64,000 bases of DNA from NCBI GenBank assembly GCA_029571985.1, contig JAKQVC010000048.1:1-64000 (forward strand), written 5' to 3'. The notes beneath the pieces were generated by a model that made no database searches, had not been told where the DNA came from, and saw only the letters and a program-made list of their open reading frames with translations. Positions within the stretch are counted from its first letter, which is position 1; each line of letters begins with the position of its first letter. Made by a program: the position numbers and the translations under genes. This stretch comes from Bacteroidota bacterium (lineage in GTDB: Bacteria > Bacteroidota > Bacteroidia > Chitinophagales > BACL12). Below are positions 35,036-43,109 of this stretch, in pieces.

Positions 35036-37195
35036 TTATTGTTTTATAATTGTTTGTGCCAGCGGATGCAGGCCGTCACCAATTTTCACATAATACAAAC
35101 CAGCCGGCAAATCCGTTATCTGCACATCAAATGTGCTTTCAATAACCTGCTGTCTGATTACCTCGTTGCCAAGAGCATCAATCAGGATACATGTAGTACC
35201 CGGAATAACTTTTTCTGTTATGGATATATGCACACTTGTTGTGGCAGGATTTGGATACACAGTGAAACCGGCATCGGTGATTTGCAGGAGCTCTTCTCCT
35301 TCCTTACAAGGCACGCTCACCATAATTGCATTTGAATTTTTGAAACAACCTGTAGCTGTTTTGGTAACCCGACATTTATAATTACCCGGCATGGTGGCCG
35401 AATAGGTTAATCCTGTAGCACCCGGTATAGCAGAAGCACCTTTATACCATTGATAGGTACTGCCTGCCACAGCAGTTACAGATAACAATACATTACCTCC
35501 CGCACAAAATGTAGTTGGTCCACCCGCAGCAATTACAGCACTTGGATTTTTATTTACAATAACATTAACCGGTGGACTTGTTGCCGTAGCACAGTCATTT
35601 GAAGTTAAAATTGCATAAGCACCTTTTTGCGTTGCTGTATAGGTACTTGTTGTTGCTCCCGGAATATTGGCACCATTTCGCGTCCACTGAACCACATCTC
35701 CTGAATATTCAGATGTCAACAACACACTTCCACCCTGACAAAATGTTGTTGCGCCTTCAGGAATTACGACGGCAAACATCGCAATGCCTTCGTCGGTAAT
35801 TCCATCACAATCATCATCTATGCCGTTACATATTTCTGTTGCAGGGATGCAATTGCCTTCGTAGCGAACAACCCAATAATCAGCATCTCCATTTGTGTTT
35901 TCTGTTTTTTCTCCGCTGATATTGCTGTATGAATAACCACCAACTACCAGTCCACCGTCAGGTGTATAGTCAATCGCATTTGCATAATCGCCGGAAGCGC
36001 CGCCGATAACAGATTGCCAGATAATGGATCCGGTAGAATTTAATTGCAAAACCCAATAATCCCATGATCCTGTATTTGCTTCTGTTTTATCTCCACTGAT
36101 GGTGCTTAGAGAATATCCGGCAATTAAATAATTGCCATCCGGTTGTTGCACACCCGCATTTACAAATACGTAATCATTTGCGAATCCGCCGATAGAATTT
36201 TGCCATGTGATATTACCGGCATTGTCCATTTTCACCAGCCAATAATCATACTGACCATTTGTTGCTTCAGTTTTATTGCCATTTGCAGCACCATCTGACA
36301 TACCAATCGCTAAAGAACCGCCATCATTAGTTGGTATAGCTGTGTATACATAATCATAAGATGTGCTACCGATAGTTTTCTCCCACACCAAAACGCCGGA
36401 TGCATTGATTTTTACTATCCAATAATCTACATTGCCAAAATTCGCTTCGGTTTTATCACCACTGATGCCACTTGTAGATGTGCCTGCTAAAATAAAACCG
36501 CCATCTAAGGTCTCGTATGCAGAGTACAAATTTTCAAACATAACACCTCCGATATCATTTTGCCAGACAATGGTGCCGGATGCGTTTAATTTCACCACCC
36601 AATAATCTGAATTACCCACTCTGTTTTCGGTTTTATCACCGCTTATGCCACTGTCAGAAGTTCCGGCTAAAATATATCCGCCATCGCTGGTGGGTTGTGC
36701 ACTGTAGAGTTGATCATTACCCGTACCACCAATGGTATTATCCCATTCGATATTACCGCCATCATCAATTTTTACTACCCAATAATCATAGCCCCCCATA
36801 TTACTTTCAGATTTATCACCCCAACCGCCGCCGCTTAAGGATTGACCGCCAATGATAAATCCACCATCAGGTGTTTCTTCTACAGAATAAAGTCGATCGT
36901 AATTGCCACCACCAATCGTGTTTTCCCATTCAATGGCACCACTGTTATTAAATTTCACAATCCAATAATCATCGCCACCTAAATTATCTTCGGTTTTGTC
37001 GCCACTGATATTACTTTCCGAATAGCCGCCGGCAATTACCCCGCCATCTGACGTATAGGCAATTGCATTCAGAAATTCATAGCTACTGCCACCAACAGTA
37101 TTTTGCCATTGGATGTTAGGGGCTTGAGCAAATAGCGCACATGGAAGGAACGGCAGCAATGCTGCACATGCTGTTTTCTTGAGGTATAAATACAT
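35036..37195 (-). CDS. Exported seven-bladed propeller protein (D-Y-W type), T9SS cargo
   Basis: The 719-residue product has a signal peptide (ending PCALFAQ), seven D-Y-W blades, linker EICNGIDDDCDGITDEG, two Ig-like domains and a type A sorting domain (FTVYPNPATTSVHI...TIIKQ). It is clearly the closest paralogue of the next gene (37217-39382): both share NAIAYTSDGGVIAGGYSES in blade one, YDRL in blade two and NTNGDADYWVVRYEG in blade seven, so they arose by a fairly recent tandem duplication of the whole gene. The gap between them is 21 nt, consistent with cotranscription. Confidence 0.86.
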   Translation of the reverse strand: MYLYLKKTACAALLPFLPCALFAQAPNIQWQNTVGGSSYEFLNAIAYTSDGGVIAGGYSESNISGDKTEDNLGGDDYWIVKFNNSGAIEWENTIGGGNYDRLYSVEETPDGGFIIGGQSLSGGGWGDKSESNMGGYDYWVVKIDDGGNIEWDNTIGGTGNDQLYSAQPTSDGGYILAGTSDSGISGDKTENRVGNSDYWVVKLNASGTIVWQNDIGGVMFENLYSAYETLDGGFILAGTSTSGISGDKTEANFGNVDYWIVKINASGVLVWEKTIGSTSYDYVYTAIPTNDGGSLAIGMSDGAANGNKTEATNGQYDYWLVKMDNAGNITWQNSIGGFANDYVFVNAGVQQPDGNYLIAGYSLSTISGDKTEANTGSWDYWVLQLNSTGSIIWQSVIGGASGDYANAIDYTPDGGLVVGGYSYSNISGEKTENTNGDADYWVVRYEGNCIPATEICNGIDDDCDGITDEGIAMFAVVIPEGATTFCQGGSVLLTSEYSGDVVQWTRNGANIPGATTSTYTATQKGAYAILTSNDCATATSPPVNVIVNKNPSAVIAAGGPTTFCAGGNVLLSVTAVAGSTYQWYKGASAIPGATGLTYSATMPGNYKCRVTKTATGCFKNSNAIMVSVPCKEGEELLQITDAGFTVYPNPATTSVHISITEKVIPGTTCILIDALGNEVIRQQVIESTFDVQITDLPAGLYYVKIGDGLHPLAQTIIKQ

Positions 37196-37216
37196 GTGTA
37201 ATTGTTTAATAGAGAC

Positions 37217-39382
37217 TTATTGCTTAATGAATTGTGTTACAATGATATCCTTTTCAGTTGTAGATTGCAAATAGTACACCCCTGAAGGCCAGGCAGAAAT
37301 ATCCAATTCAGATGTGCCTGAATGCATGACTTGCTGCGCGATGAGTTGACCGGAAATAGTGCGTATTTGAATATCCGCGGGCAACATAAAAGAAGACTCG
37401 ATGGTAATGAACTGATGTGCCGGATTTGGATAAACTGAAAGCTTATTCAATACAGCATCCGCCTCCTCTGCCTCGCCGGCATACATGCCTTCCCTGCACG
37501 GCACACTCACTGCTATCGCATTGGAGTTTTTAAAACATCCTGTAGCGGTCTTTGTTACTCTGCATTTATAATTACCGGTAGTTGTTGCTGTATAATTTAA
37601 TGATGTAGCACCTGCAATTGGTGTTGGTCCTTTATACCATTGGTAAATACATCCACCCACAGGGTTTACTGATAAAACAACGGAAGAACCCATACAGAAA
37701 GTAGTTGGCCCGTCAGCTGTAATGATCGCATTCGGATTTTTATTTACTACAATGTTTATTCCGGGACTCGTTGCTGTTGCGCATGCGTTGGAAGTGGTCA
37801 CCGCATACAAACCTTTTTTTGTTGCGGTATATACAGTACTCGTCGCACCGGGAATGATGATGCCGTTTCTTGTCCATTGCACTTCATCGCCTGTATATTC
37901 AGCTGATAACAACACACTACCACCCTGACAAAATGTTGTAGCACCATCCGGAATTACAACTGCATATATTTCAATGTCTTCATCTGCTGTTCCGTCGCAA
38001 TCGTCGTCTATTGCATTGCAAATTTCCGTTGCGGGAATACAACCGCCTTCATACCGAACCACCCAATAATCAGCATCTCCATTTGTGTTTTCTGTTTTTT
38101 CTCCGCTGATATTGCTGTAAGAATGTCCGGCTACAACAAATCCACCATCAGGTGCATAATCTATAGCATTTGCAAAATCGCCGGATGCACCTCCAATAAC
38201 AGATTGCCAGATAATTGAGCCGGATGGATTTAATCTGATTACCCAATAATCCCATGAACCAGCATTTGTCTCCGTTACATCTCCGCCGATACCACTTTGA
38301 GAATATCCGCCAATTAAATAATTGCCATTAGGTTCTTGTACTCCTGCATTCACGAATAAATTTTCTGCACCTGTACCGCCAATAGAATTTTGCCAGGTAA
38401 TAGAACCATCATTATCCAGTTTTATCAACCAAAAATCCTGAAAGCCATTAGTTGCTTCCGTTTTATTTCCTGTGAGTCCGCCATCAGAAAGTCCAATCAC
38501 TATGGAACCACCATCAACAGTTGGAATAGCCGAATAGGCCTGATCATTTCCTAAACTGCCAAATGTTTTTTCCCAAACAATATTGCCTAACGCATTTAAT
38601 TTCACTATCCAATAATCATAACCACCAAAATGCGGTTCAGATTTATCTCCACCGATACCACTGGTTGAAATCCCCGCCAAAATATAACCGCCATCCAATG
38701 TTTCATATGCTGAGTACAGCGTTTCGTATAACAAACCACCAATATCATTTTGCCAGACAATGTCACCTGTTGCATCCAATTTCACAACCCAATAATCTGA
38801 ATTGCCAACTTTGTTTTCAGTTTTATCACCACCAATACCACTTTCTGTTGTGCCGGCCAAAATATAACCTCCATCACTGGTGGGTTGCACACAAAATAAA
38901 TCGTCATTACCGGTGCCGCCGATGGTATTATCCCACTCCACTACTCCACTTGCATTAATTTTCACAACCCAATAATCGTTGCCGCCTAAACTACTTTCTG
39001 ATTTATCACCAAAACCTCCCGGACTTGGTGAAGTACCTCCTAAAATAAAACCGCCATCGGGTGTTTCTTCTAAGGCATATAATCTGTCGTATCCGGCCCC
39101 ACCAATGGTATTATCCCATTCAATAGCGCCGGTATCATCAAATTTCACAATCCAATAATCATCACGCCCTATATTGTCCTCGGATTTGTCGCTATTCATG
39201 TCACTTTCCGAATAACCGCCGGCGATAACGCCACCATCAGAAGTATATGCGATAGCATTTAAGTAATCATGACCAATGCCACCAACGGTATTTTGCCATT
39301 GAATGCCGGTTGCCTGCGCCTGGACGCATAACTGCAAGCTTACAAGCATGGTTGGCAAAATGACATATAATCGGGATAGCAT
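37217..39382 (-). CDS. Exported seven-bladed propeller protein (D-Y-W type), T9SS cargo
   Basis: This is the first gene of the minus-strand block. The 721-residue product has a signal peptide (ending LCVQAQ), seven D-Y-W blades, linker EICNAIDDDCDGTADED, two Ig-like domains and a type A sorting domain (LSVYPNPAHQFITI...FIKQ). Before the sorting domain it has EGMYAGEAEEA, which looks like a decayed form of the palindrome-encoded LPAGEAG insert found in two siblings. It diverges from the TonB-receptor-like gene and probably shares a control region with it; a -7-like TATTTTTA lies on the minus strand at 39404-39397. Confidence 0.86.
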   Translation of the reverse strand: MLSRLYVILPTMLVSLQLCVQAQATGIQWQNTVGGIGHDYLNAIAYTSDGGVIAGGYSESDMNSDKSEDNIGRDDYWIVKFDDTGAIEWDNTIGGAGYDRLYALEETPDGGFILGGTSPSPGGFGDKSESSLGGNDYWVVKINASGVVEWDNTIGGTGNDDLFCVQPTSDGGYILAGTTESGIGGDKTENKVGNSDYWVVKLDATGDIVWQNDIGGLLYETLYSAYETLDGGYILAGISTSGIGGDKSEPHFGGYDYWIVKLNALGNIVWEKTFGSLGNDQAYSAIPTVDGGSIVIGLSDGGLTGNKTEATNGFQDFWLIKLDNDGSITWQNSIGGTGAENLFVNAGVQEPNGNYLIGGYSQSGIGGDVTETNAGSWDYWVIRLNPSGSIIWQSVIGGASGDFANAIDYAPDGGFVVAGHSYSNISGEKTENTNGDADYWVVRYEGGCIPATEICNAIDDDCDGTADEDIEIYAVVIPDGATTFCQGGSVLLSAEYTGDEVQWTRNGIIIPGATSTVYTATKKGLYAVTTSNACATATSPGINIVVNKNPNAIITADGPTTFCMGSSVVLSVNPVGGCIYQWYKGPTPIAGATSLNYTATTTGNYKCRVTKTATGCFKNSNAIAVSVPCREGMYAGEAEEADAVLNKLSVYPNPAHQFITIESSFMLPADIQIRTISGQLIAQQVMHSGTSELDISAWPSGVYYLQSTTEKDIIVTQFIKQ

Positions 39383-39396
39383 GAACTAAATTTTAC

Positions 39397-39404
39397 TAAA
39401 AATA
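39397..39404 (-). promoter_or_regulatory. -7-like box of the first propeller operon
   Basis: TATTTTTA read on the minus strand lies 14 nt before the ATG at 39382. It is a one-mismatch box without a clear -33 element. Confidence 0.35.
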
Positions 39405-39519
39405 CAGTTTATTTTACGGCTGCTCCCTTTGAATACTTCCCAATGATGGTTGTGAACTTGTTAATATTAACTTAATTGAAGGCTGTTAGCAAGTGTCTCA
39501 CAGGTACCGGGCGTTCTTG

Positions 39520-39527
39520 TATCTTTG
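39520..39527 (+). promoter_or_regulatory. -7 box TATCTTTG directly before a GTG start
   Basis: An exact TAnnTTTG match ends only 4 nt before the in-frame GTG at 39532. Transcription would then begin at or next to the start codon. Confidence 0.55.
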
Positions 39528-39531
39528 GCCC

Positions 39532-42384
39532 GTGAGAGCTATCCTGATATTGCTTACCAGTATTTTAATGTCAGATATTGTAGATGCCCAGTCTGCAAAA
39601 CTGGCCGGTACTGTCCGTGATGCCGACACTAAAGAACCCCTCTTCGGCGTAAACATCATTCTTACAGGAACAAATTTTGGCGCCTCTTCAGATTTTGACG
39701 GCACTTTCACGATTGAGGATATTCCGGCAGGCGAATACAATGTACAATTCACCTATATCGGCTACGAAAAAACACTATTCACGGGTCAAAAATTTACAGC
39801 CGGAGAAACTAAAAAACTCGATGTTACGCTGAAAACAACAATGCTGACATTCGATGAGGCAGTCGTTATCATTGGCCAGAAACCGTTGGTTGATGTGGAA
39901 GATGCTAAAACCGGCTCAACCCTTACTGCGAAAGAAATTGACCTGCAACCAGTGCGCCAGATACAAAGTGTGGTAAATATGCAAACCGGTGTGGTGCAGA
40001 GCGCTGATGGTGTGCATATCCGAGGTGGACGCTCCTACGAAACCGGATTTTATATTGATGATGTTTCTGCCCGCGACCCATTGTCGGGAACAGGTTTTGG
40101 TATTGACATCGGTACAAATAGTATTGCAAAAATTGATGTAACTACAGGAGGTGCGGGTGTCGAATTCGGAAATGCAACTGCAGGTGTGGTAAATACACAA
40201 ACCCGCTCCGGAGAAGAAACATTTGAATTCAACGCCGGATATAAACGGGATAATTTTGGCTTTAATGCCGAGGATGCTGCCTGCTGGAATCAACAAGTAA
40301 TGGAGATGGGCATGGGTGGACCACTTGCCTTTAAGAAAAAACTGACCTTTTATACCACCTTAAAAGTAAATCAGTCTGATACCTATATGGCCAACAACCC
40401 TTATGGTGAGGGCGCTGTAGCCAATCAGGTTACCAGCTCTTTGTATCCCGATAGTATGTGGAGTCCGTATCAGGATAATCGTTGGGCAGGGATGTTGAAA
40501 CTGGATTACAAATTTGATCCGAAAAAACGATTGAGTTTTACCTATTTAAAAAGCATCACGATAAATCAGGATTATAATATGCTGCGCATCACCGGAAATG
40601 ATGTGAGTTTTAATCCGGGTTATCAATTTTTATTCGCTTTGCAACCGGATAATGCGAATACCTATACACACGATACCAATCTGGAATCCTTGAAATGGAG
40701 TCACACGATTAACAATCGCTTCAGCTATTCTGTATCCGGTTCTAGATTGTATGTGAAATTGCGCGCAGATGCGAATGGCCGTCTATGGCGACCAGATGTG
40801 GTAAACACTGAATTTGATCCGGAAAGTATTACCACATGGCCTGCAACTGTATTTAATCCGGAAGATTCAATTGTATTTGTAAACCCGGGACCGGGATTGT
40901 ATAATAATGGTGGTATCGCCACTTTATGGCATGATCATTATGTGGTTGAATACACGTTGAAAGCGAATGCCAGTTTATATTCAAAAGATACCCGCAACAA
41001 ACTCTTTTTTGGCACAGAATTAAAACCGCAGGAATATCAGTGGATTGATATCACACGTCCGTGGATTGGCGCTCCGATACAATTAGCTGATGGCAGTTAT
41101 TCGCAGAGTTTCAGGTTGGGAGATATTTCTGATGTGTGGAAAGTGAACCCGCTGATGGGTGCCTTTTATGTGAGTGATAAATTGAAATATCTTGGATTGA
41201 TTGCCGAAGCCGGCTTGCGCATGGAATATTGGTTTCCGGGAAAATTTCTGGATGACGCCGTAGCCAATCCAAACACCACTATTGCAGATGCCTTCCGCGA
41301 CGCCTATTACGATGATAGTTATGGCTTAGGTGATCGTCGTTTTAAAATGCGCCTCTTACCAAAATTTTCTGCCAGCTTCCCGATTAAAGAAAATCAGGTG
41401 ATGTTTTTCAACTACGGACATAGTACAGTGATGCCGCATCCGAGTTTTATTTATACCGGTATGGATCCTTATTATGCCGACAGATCCACGCTTGGATTTA
41501 TTGGAAACCCCGATTTAAATCCTGAAGTAGATATCAGTTATGAGTTGGGATTAAAATCGAGCATCACTTCTAATGATGCCTTAAACGTAACCGCCTTCTG
41601 GAAAGACAAATATGATTTCATCACCTCGAGCACCATTCTCATTGAAGATGTAACAGGTCGCGAAGTTGCCCGCACCATCCGCATCAACAGCGATTATGCA
41701 CGGGTACGAGGCATAGAGGTCAGCTACTTAAAACGCATTCAAAAATGGTTCAGCGGAAGCCTTTCGTTAAGCTACAGCATTGCCACCGGACAAAGCTCCA
41801 GTGCATCAGATGCCTTAGGCGAAATATTAGCTACCGGAAATTCTGAAACGAGCATTGAAACACCTTTAGCGTGGGATAGTCCTATCGATGCTAAAACCTA
41901 TATCATTCTGATACAAGACACTGAAAACGGCCTATGGAATAAGGCCTGGTTAAACAAAATGACCTTGTATACAGAAGCCATTTACCGCACCGGGCGCCGG
42001 TATACACCCTATGATTTAACCGGTTACGAAACCGCTTCAGGTCGACCTATTTACGAAATCGTTTCCGACCCCGAGCAGCGGTATTCAGAGATTGGAGCTG
42101 ATAATTTCTGGGTGAATATGACCTTTAGAAAATGGTGGGATATCAAAACAACTCAACTTGCCTTTACAGTTGAAGTCACCAATCTCCTGAACACCAAAAA
42201 CACCGCCATCGTAAACCCGGTAACCGGAGAAGCCTATATGTATGGCGACCCTGTCCCCTCCGAATGGCGCGACCCAGCCTACATCGACCCCCGCGACCCC
42301 CGTTCCTACGGCACCCCTCCTGATAATCCTGCCAGATATTATGAGCAGAGACATTTGTTGGTGGGGTTGAGTTGGAAATGGTGA
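39532..42384 (+). CDS. TonB-dependent-receptor-like outer-membrane protein
   Basis: The product of about 950 residues has a signal peptide, a carboxypeptidase-D-like regulatory domain (KLAGTVRDADTKEPLFGVNIILTGTNFGASSDFDG...), a plug domain (VHIRGGRSYETGFYIDDVSARDPLSGTGFGID) and a long beta-barrel ending in the aromatic LVGLSWKW, as outer-membrane barrels do. It probably transports an unknown ligand across the outer membrane. No SusD-like partner is adjacent. I choose the GTG at 39532 because an exact -7 box ends at 39527, which would overlap an earlier GTG at 39493; an ATG at 39568 would remove most of the signal peptide. A TTAGCCGA array begins about 8 nt past the stop. Confidence 0.87.
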   Translation: MRAILILLTSILMSDIVDAQSAKLAGTVRDADTKEPLFGVNIILTGTNFGASSDFDGTFTIEDIPAGEYNVQFTYIGYEKTLFTGQKFTAGETKKLDVTLKTTMLTFDEAVVIIGQKPLVDVEDAKTGSTLTAKEIDLQPVRQIQSVVNMQTGVVQSADGVHIRGGRSYETGFYIDDVSARDPLSGTGFGIDIGTNSIAKIDVTTGGAGVEFGNATAGVVNTQTRSGEETFEFNAGYKRDNFGFNAEDAACWNQQVMEMGMGGPLAFKKKLTFYTTLKVNQSDTYMANNPYGEGAVANQVTSSLYPDSMWSPYQDNRWAGMLKLDYKFDPKKRLSFTYLKSITINQDYNMLRITGNDVSFNPGYQFLFALQPDNANTYTHDTNLESLKWSHTINNRFSYSVSGSRLYVKLRADANGRLWRPDVVNTEFDPESITTWPATVFNPEDSIVFVNPGPGLYNNGGIATLWHDHYVVEYTLKANASLYSKDTRNKLFFGTELKPQEYQWIDITRPWIGAPIQLADGSYSQSFRLGDISDVWKVNPLMGAFYVSDKLKYLGLIAEAGLRMEYWFPGKFLDDAVANPNTTIADAFRDAYYDDSYGLGDRRFKMRLLPKFSASFPIKENQVMFFNYGHSTVMPHPSFIYTGMDPYYADRSTLGFIGNPDLNPEVDISYELGLKSSITSNDALNVTAFWKDKYDFITSSTILIEDVTGREVARTIRINSDYARVRGIEVSYLKRIQKWFSGSLSLSYSIATGQSSSASDALGEILATGNSETSIETPLAWDSPIDAKTYIILIQDTENGLWNKAWLNKMTLYTEAIYRTGRRYTPYDLTGYETASGRPIYEIVSDPEQRYSEIGADNFWVNMTFRKWWDIKTTQLAFTVEVTNLLNTKNTAIVNPVTGEAYMYGDPVPSEWRDPAYIDPRDPRSYGTPPDNPARYYEQRHLLVGLSWKW

Positions 42385-42458
42385 AGATGATTAGCCGATT
42401 AGCCAATTAGCCGATTGAATTCTGATGGGATAATTAGTCAATTAGCCGATGTATGCAT

Positions 42459-42622
42459 ATGTGCGAATTAGGAGTTATGCGAGTTTGGAGACTGTCAGGT
42501 GGATGATTTGATATTGTTAACAGAAATAATAAAGCTTGATTCAGGAATAACTGGTACACGGGTGAAGAATGTATCGCCCTCTCTGCGACGTTAGGAGTGG
42601 AGAGGGAGGGGTGAGGCAAGGA
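42459..42622. repeat. Dispersed ~170-nt repeat, copy 4
   Basis: It lies 36 kb from the other copies but keeps their order: GTGTGCGA-like head, GATATTGTTAA, AATAATAAAGCTTGATTCAG, ATCGCCCTCTCTGCGACG, GAGGGAGGGGTGAGGCAAGG. Confidence 0.85.
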
Positions 42623-42662
42623 AACGCCAGATTAGCCAATTAGCCGATGTAGCGAAGCGGAG

Positions 42663-42678
42663 TCCCGAGTACTCGGGA
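42663..42678. repeat. 16-nt hairpin TCCCGAGTACTCGGGA
   Basis: This is a perfect palindrome preceded by GTAGCGAAGCGGAG, exactly as at 6813. Confidence 0.85.
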
Positions 42679-42709
42679 TTAGCGGATGAATGCATGTGTG
42701 CAAGTGTGG

Positions 42710-42725
42710 TTCGCCTGGCGGCGAA
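42710..42725. repeat. 16-nt hairpin TTCGCCTGGCGGCGAA
   Basis: Arms TTCGCC/GGCGAA enclose TGGC. The left flank GTGTGCAAGTGTGG is the same as that of the reversed 12072 hairpin, which has arms TCCGCC/GGCGGA instead. Confidence 0.8.
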
Positions 42726-42912
42726 ATGCCGTGTGGAAATGTGGAACAATTAGCCGATGAACCGAAGCAACGCAGCATAGAAAAGCATCTACTTCATAGA
42801 TTAGTGTATAAACGCAGAGGCCCTTCTGACAAGGCACAGAACTCTGCGACTCTGCGCCTCTGCGTGAAACCATTCTCGCGATATGCAAACGCAATTTCGA
42901 TCCAATATTCAC

Positions 42913-42977
42913 AATTCACCACTCACAGTTCACCACTCACCACTCACCGTTCACCACTCACCACTCACCACTCACCA
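42913..42977. repeat. CACCACT/CACTCAC heptamer array
   Basis: About nine heptamer words of the type TCACCAC and (A/G)TTCACC follow each other with small variations. Confidence 0.8.
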
Positions 42978-43061
42978 TTTGCGTTTCCGTCAATATTCGT
43001 AGTGTGTTTCTAAGATGTTTATATTTTTTCGTAATTATTCTGCAAAATTTTGAGAAAATGG

Positions 43062-43069
43062 TATATTTG
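43062..43069 (+). promoter_or_regulatory. -7 box TATATTTG
   Basis: An exact match to TAnnTTTG lies 40 nt before the ATG at 43110. Confidence 0.5.
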
Positions 43070-43109
43070 ATATAGCGACAGAAATTACACACACTTAAAA
43101 ACCCCATTT

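Larger units (their letters stand above)
42385..43109. other. Repeat-filled intergenic region
   Basis: No gene is supported. The region repeats the vocabulary of the 4-7 kb gaps: TTAGCCGA arrays (42390-42455, 42630-42660), the dispersed repeat (42459-42622), hairpins at 42663 and 42710, the words CTCTGCG(A/C)CTCTGCG (42840-42866), and a CACCACT/CACTCAC heptamer array (42913-42977). The last 50 bases hold the promoter of the next gene. Confidence 0.75.

Noticed and set aside
12288-39382. Genomic island or prophage carrying the propeller array
   Set aside because: There is no integrase, transposase, tRNA border or phage gene in or beside the block, and its promoters look like those of the surrounding genes.
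39493-39531. Earlier GTG start of the TonB-receptor-like gene
   Set aside because: The added 13 residues would be encoded by the promoter itself, including the exact TATCTTTG box, and they lengthen the signal peptide unnaturally.
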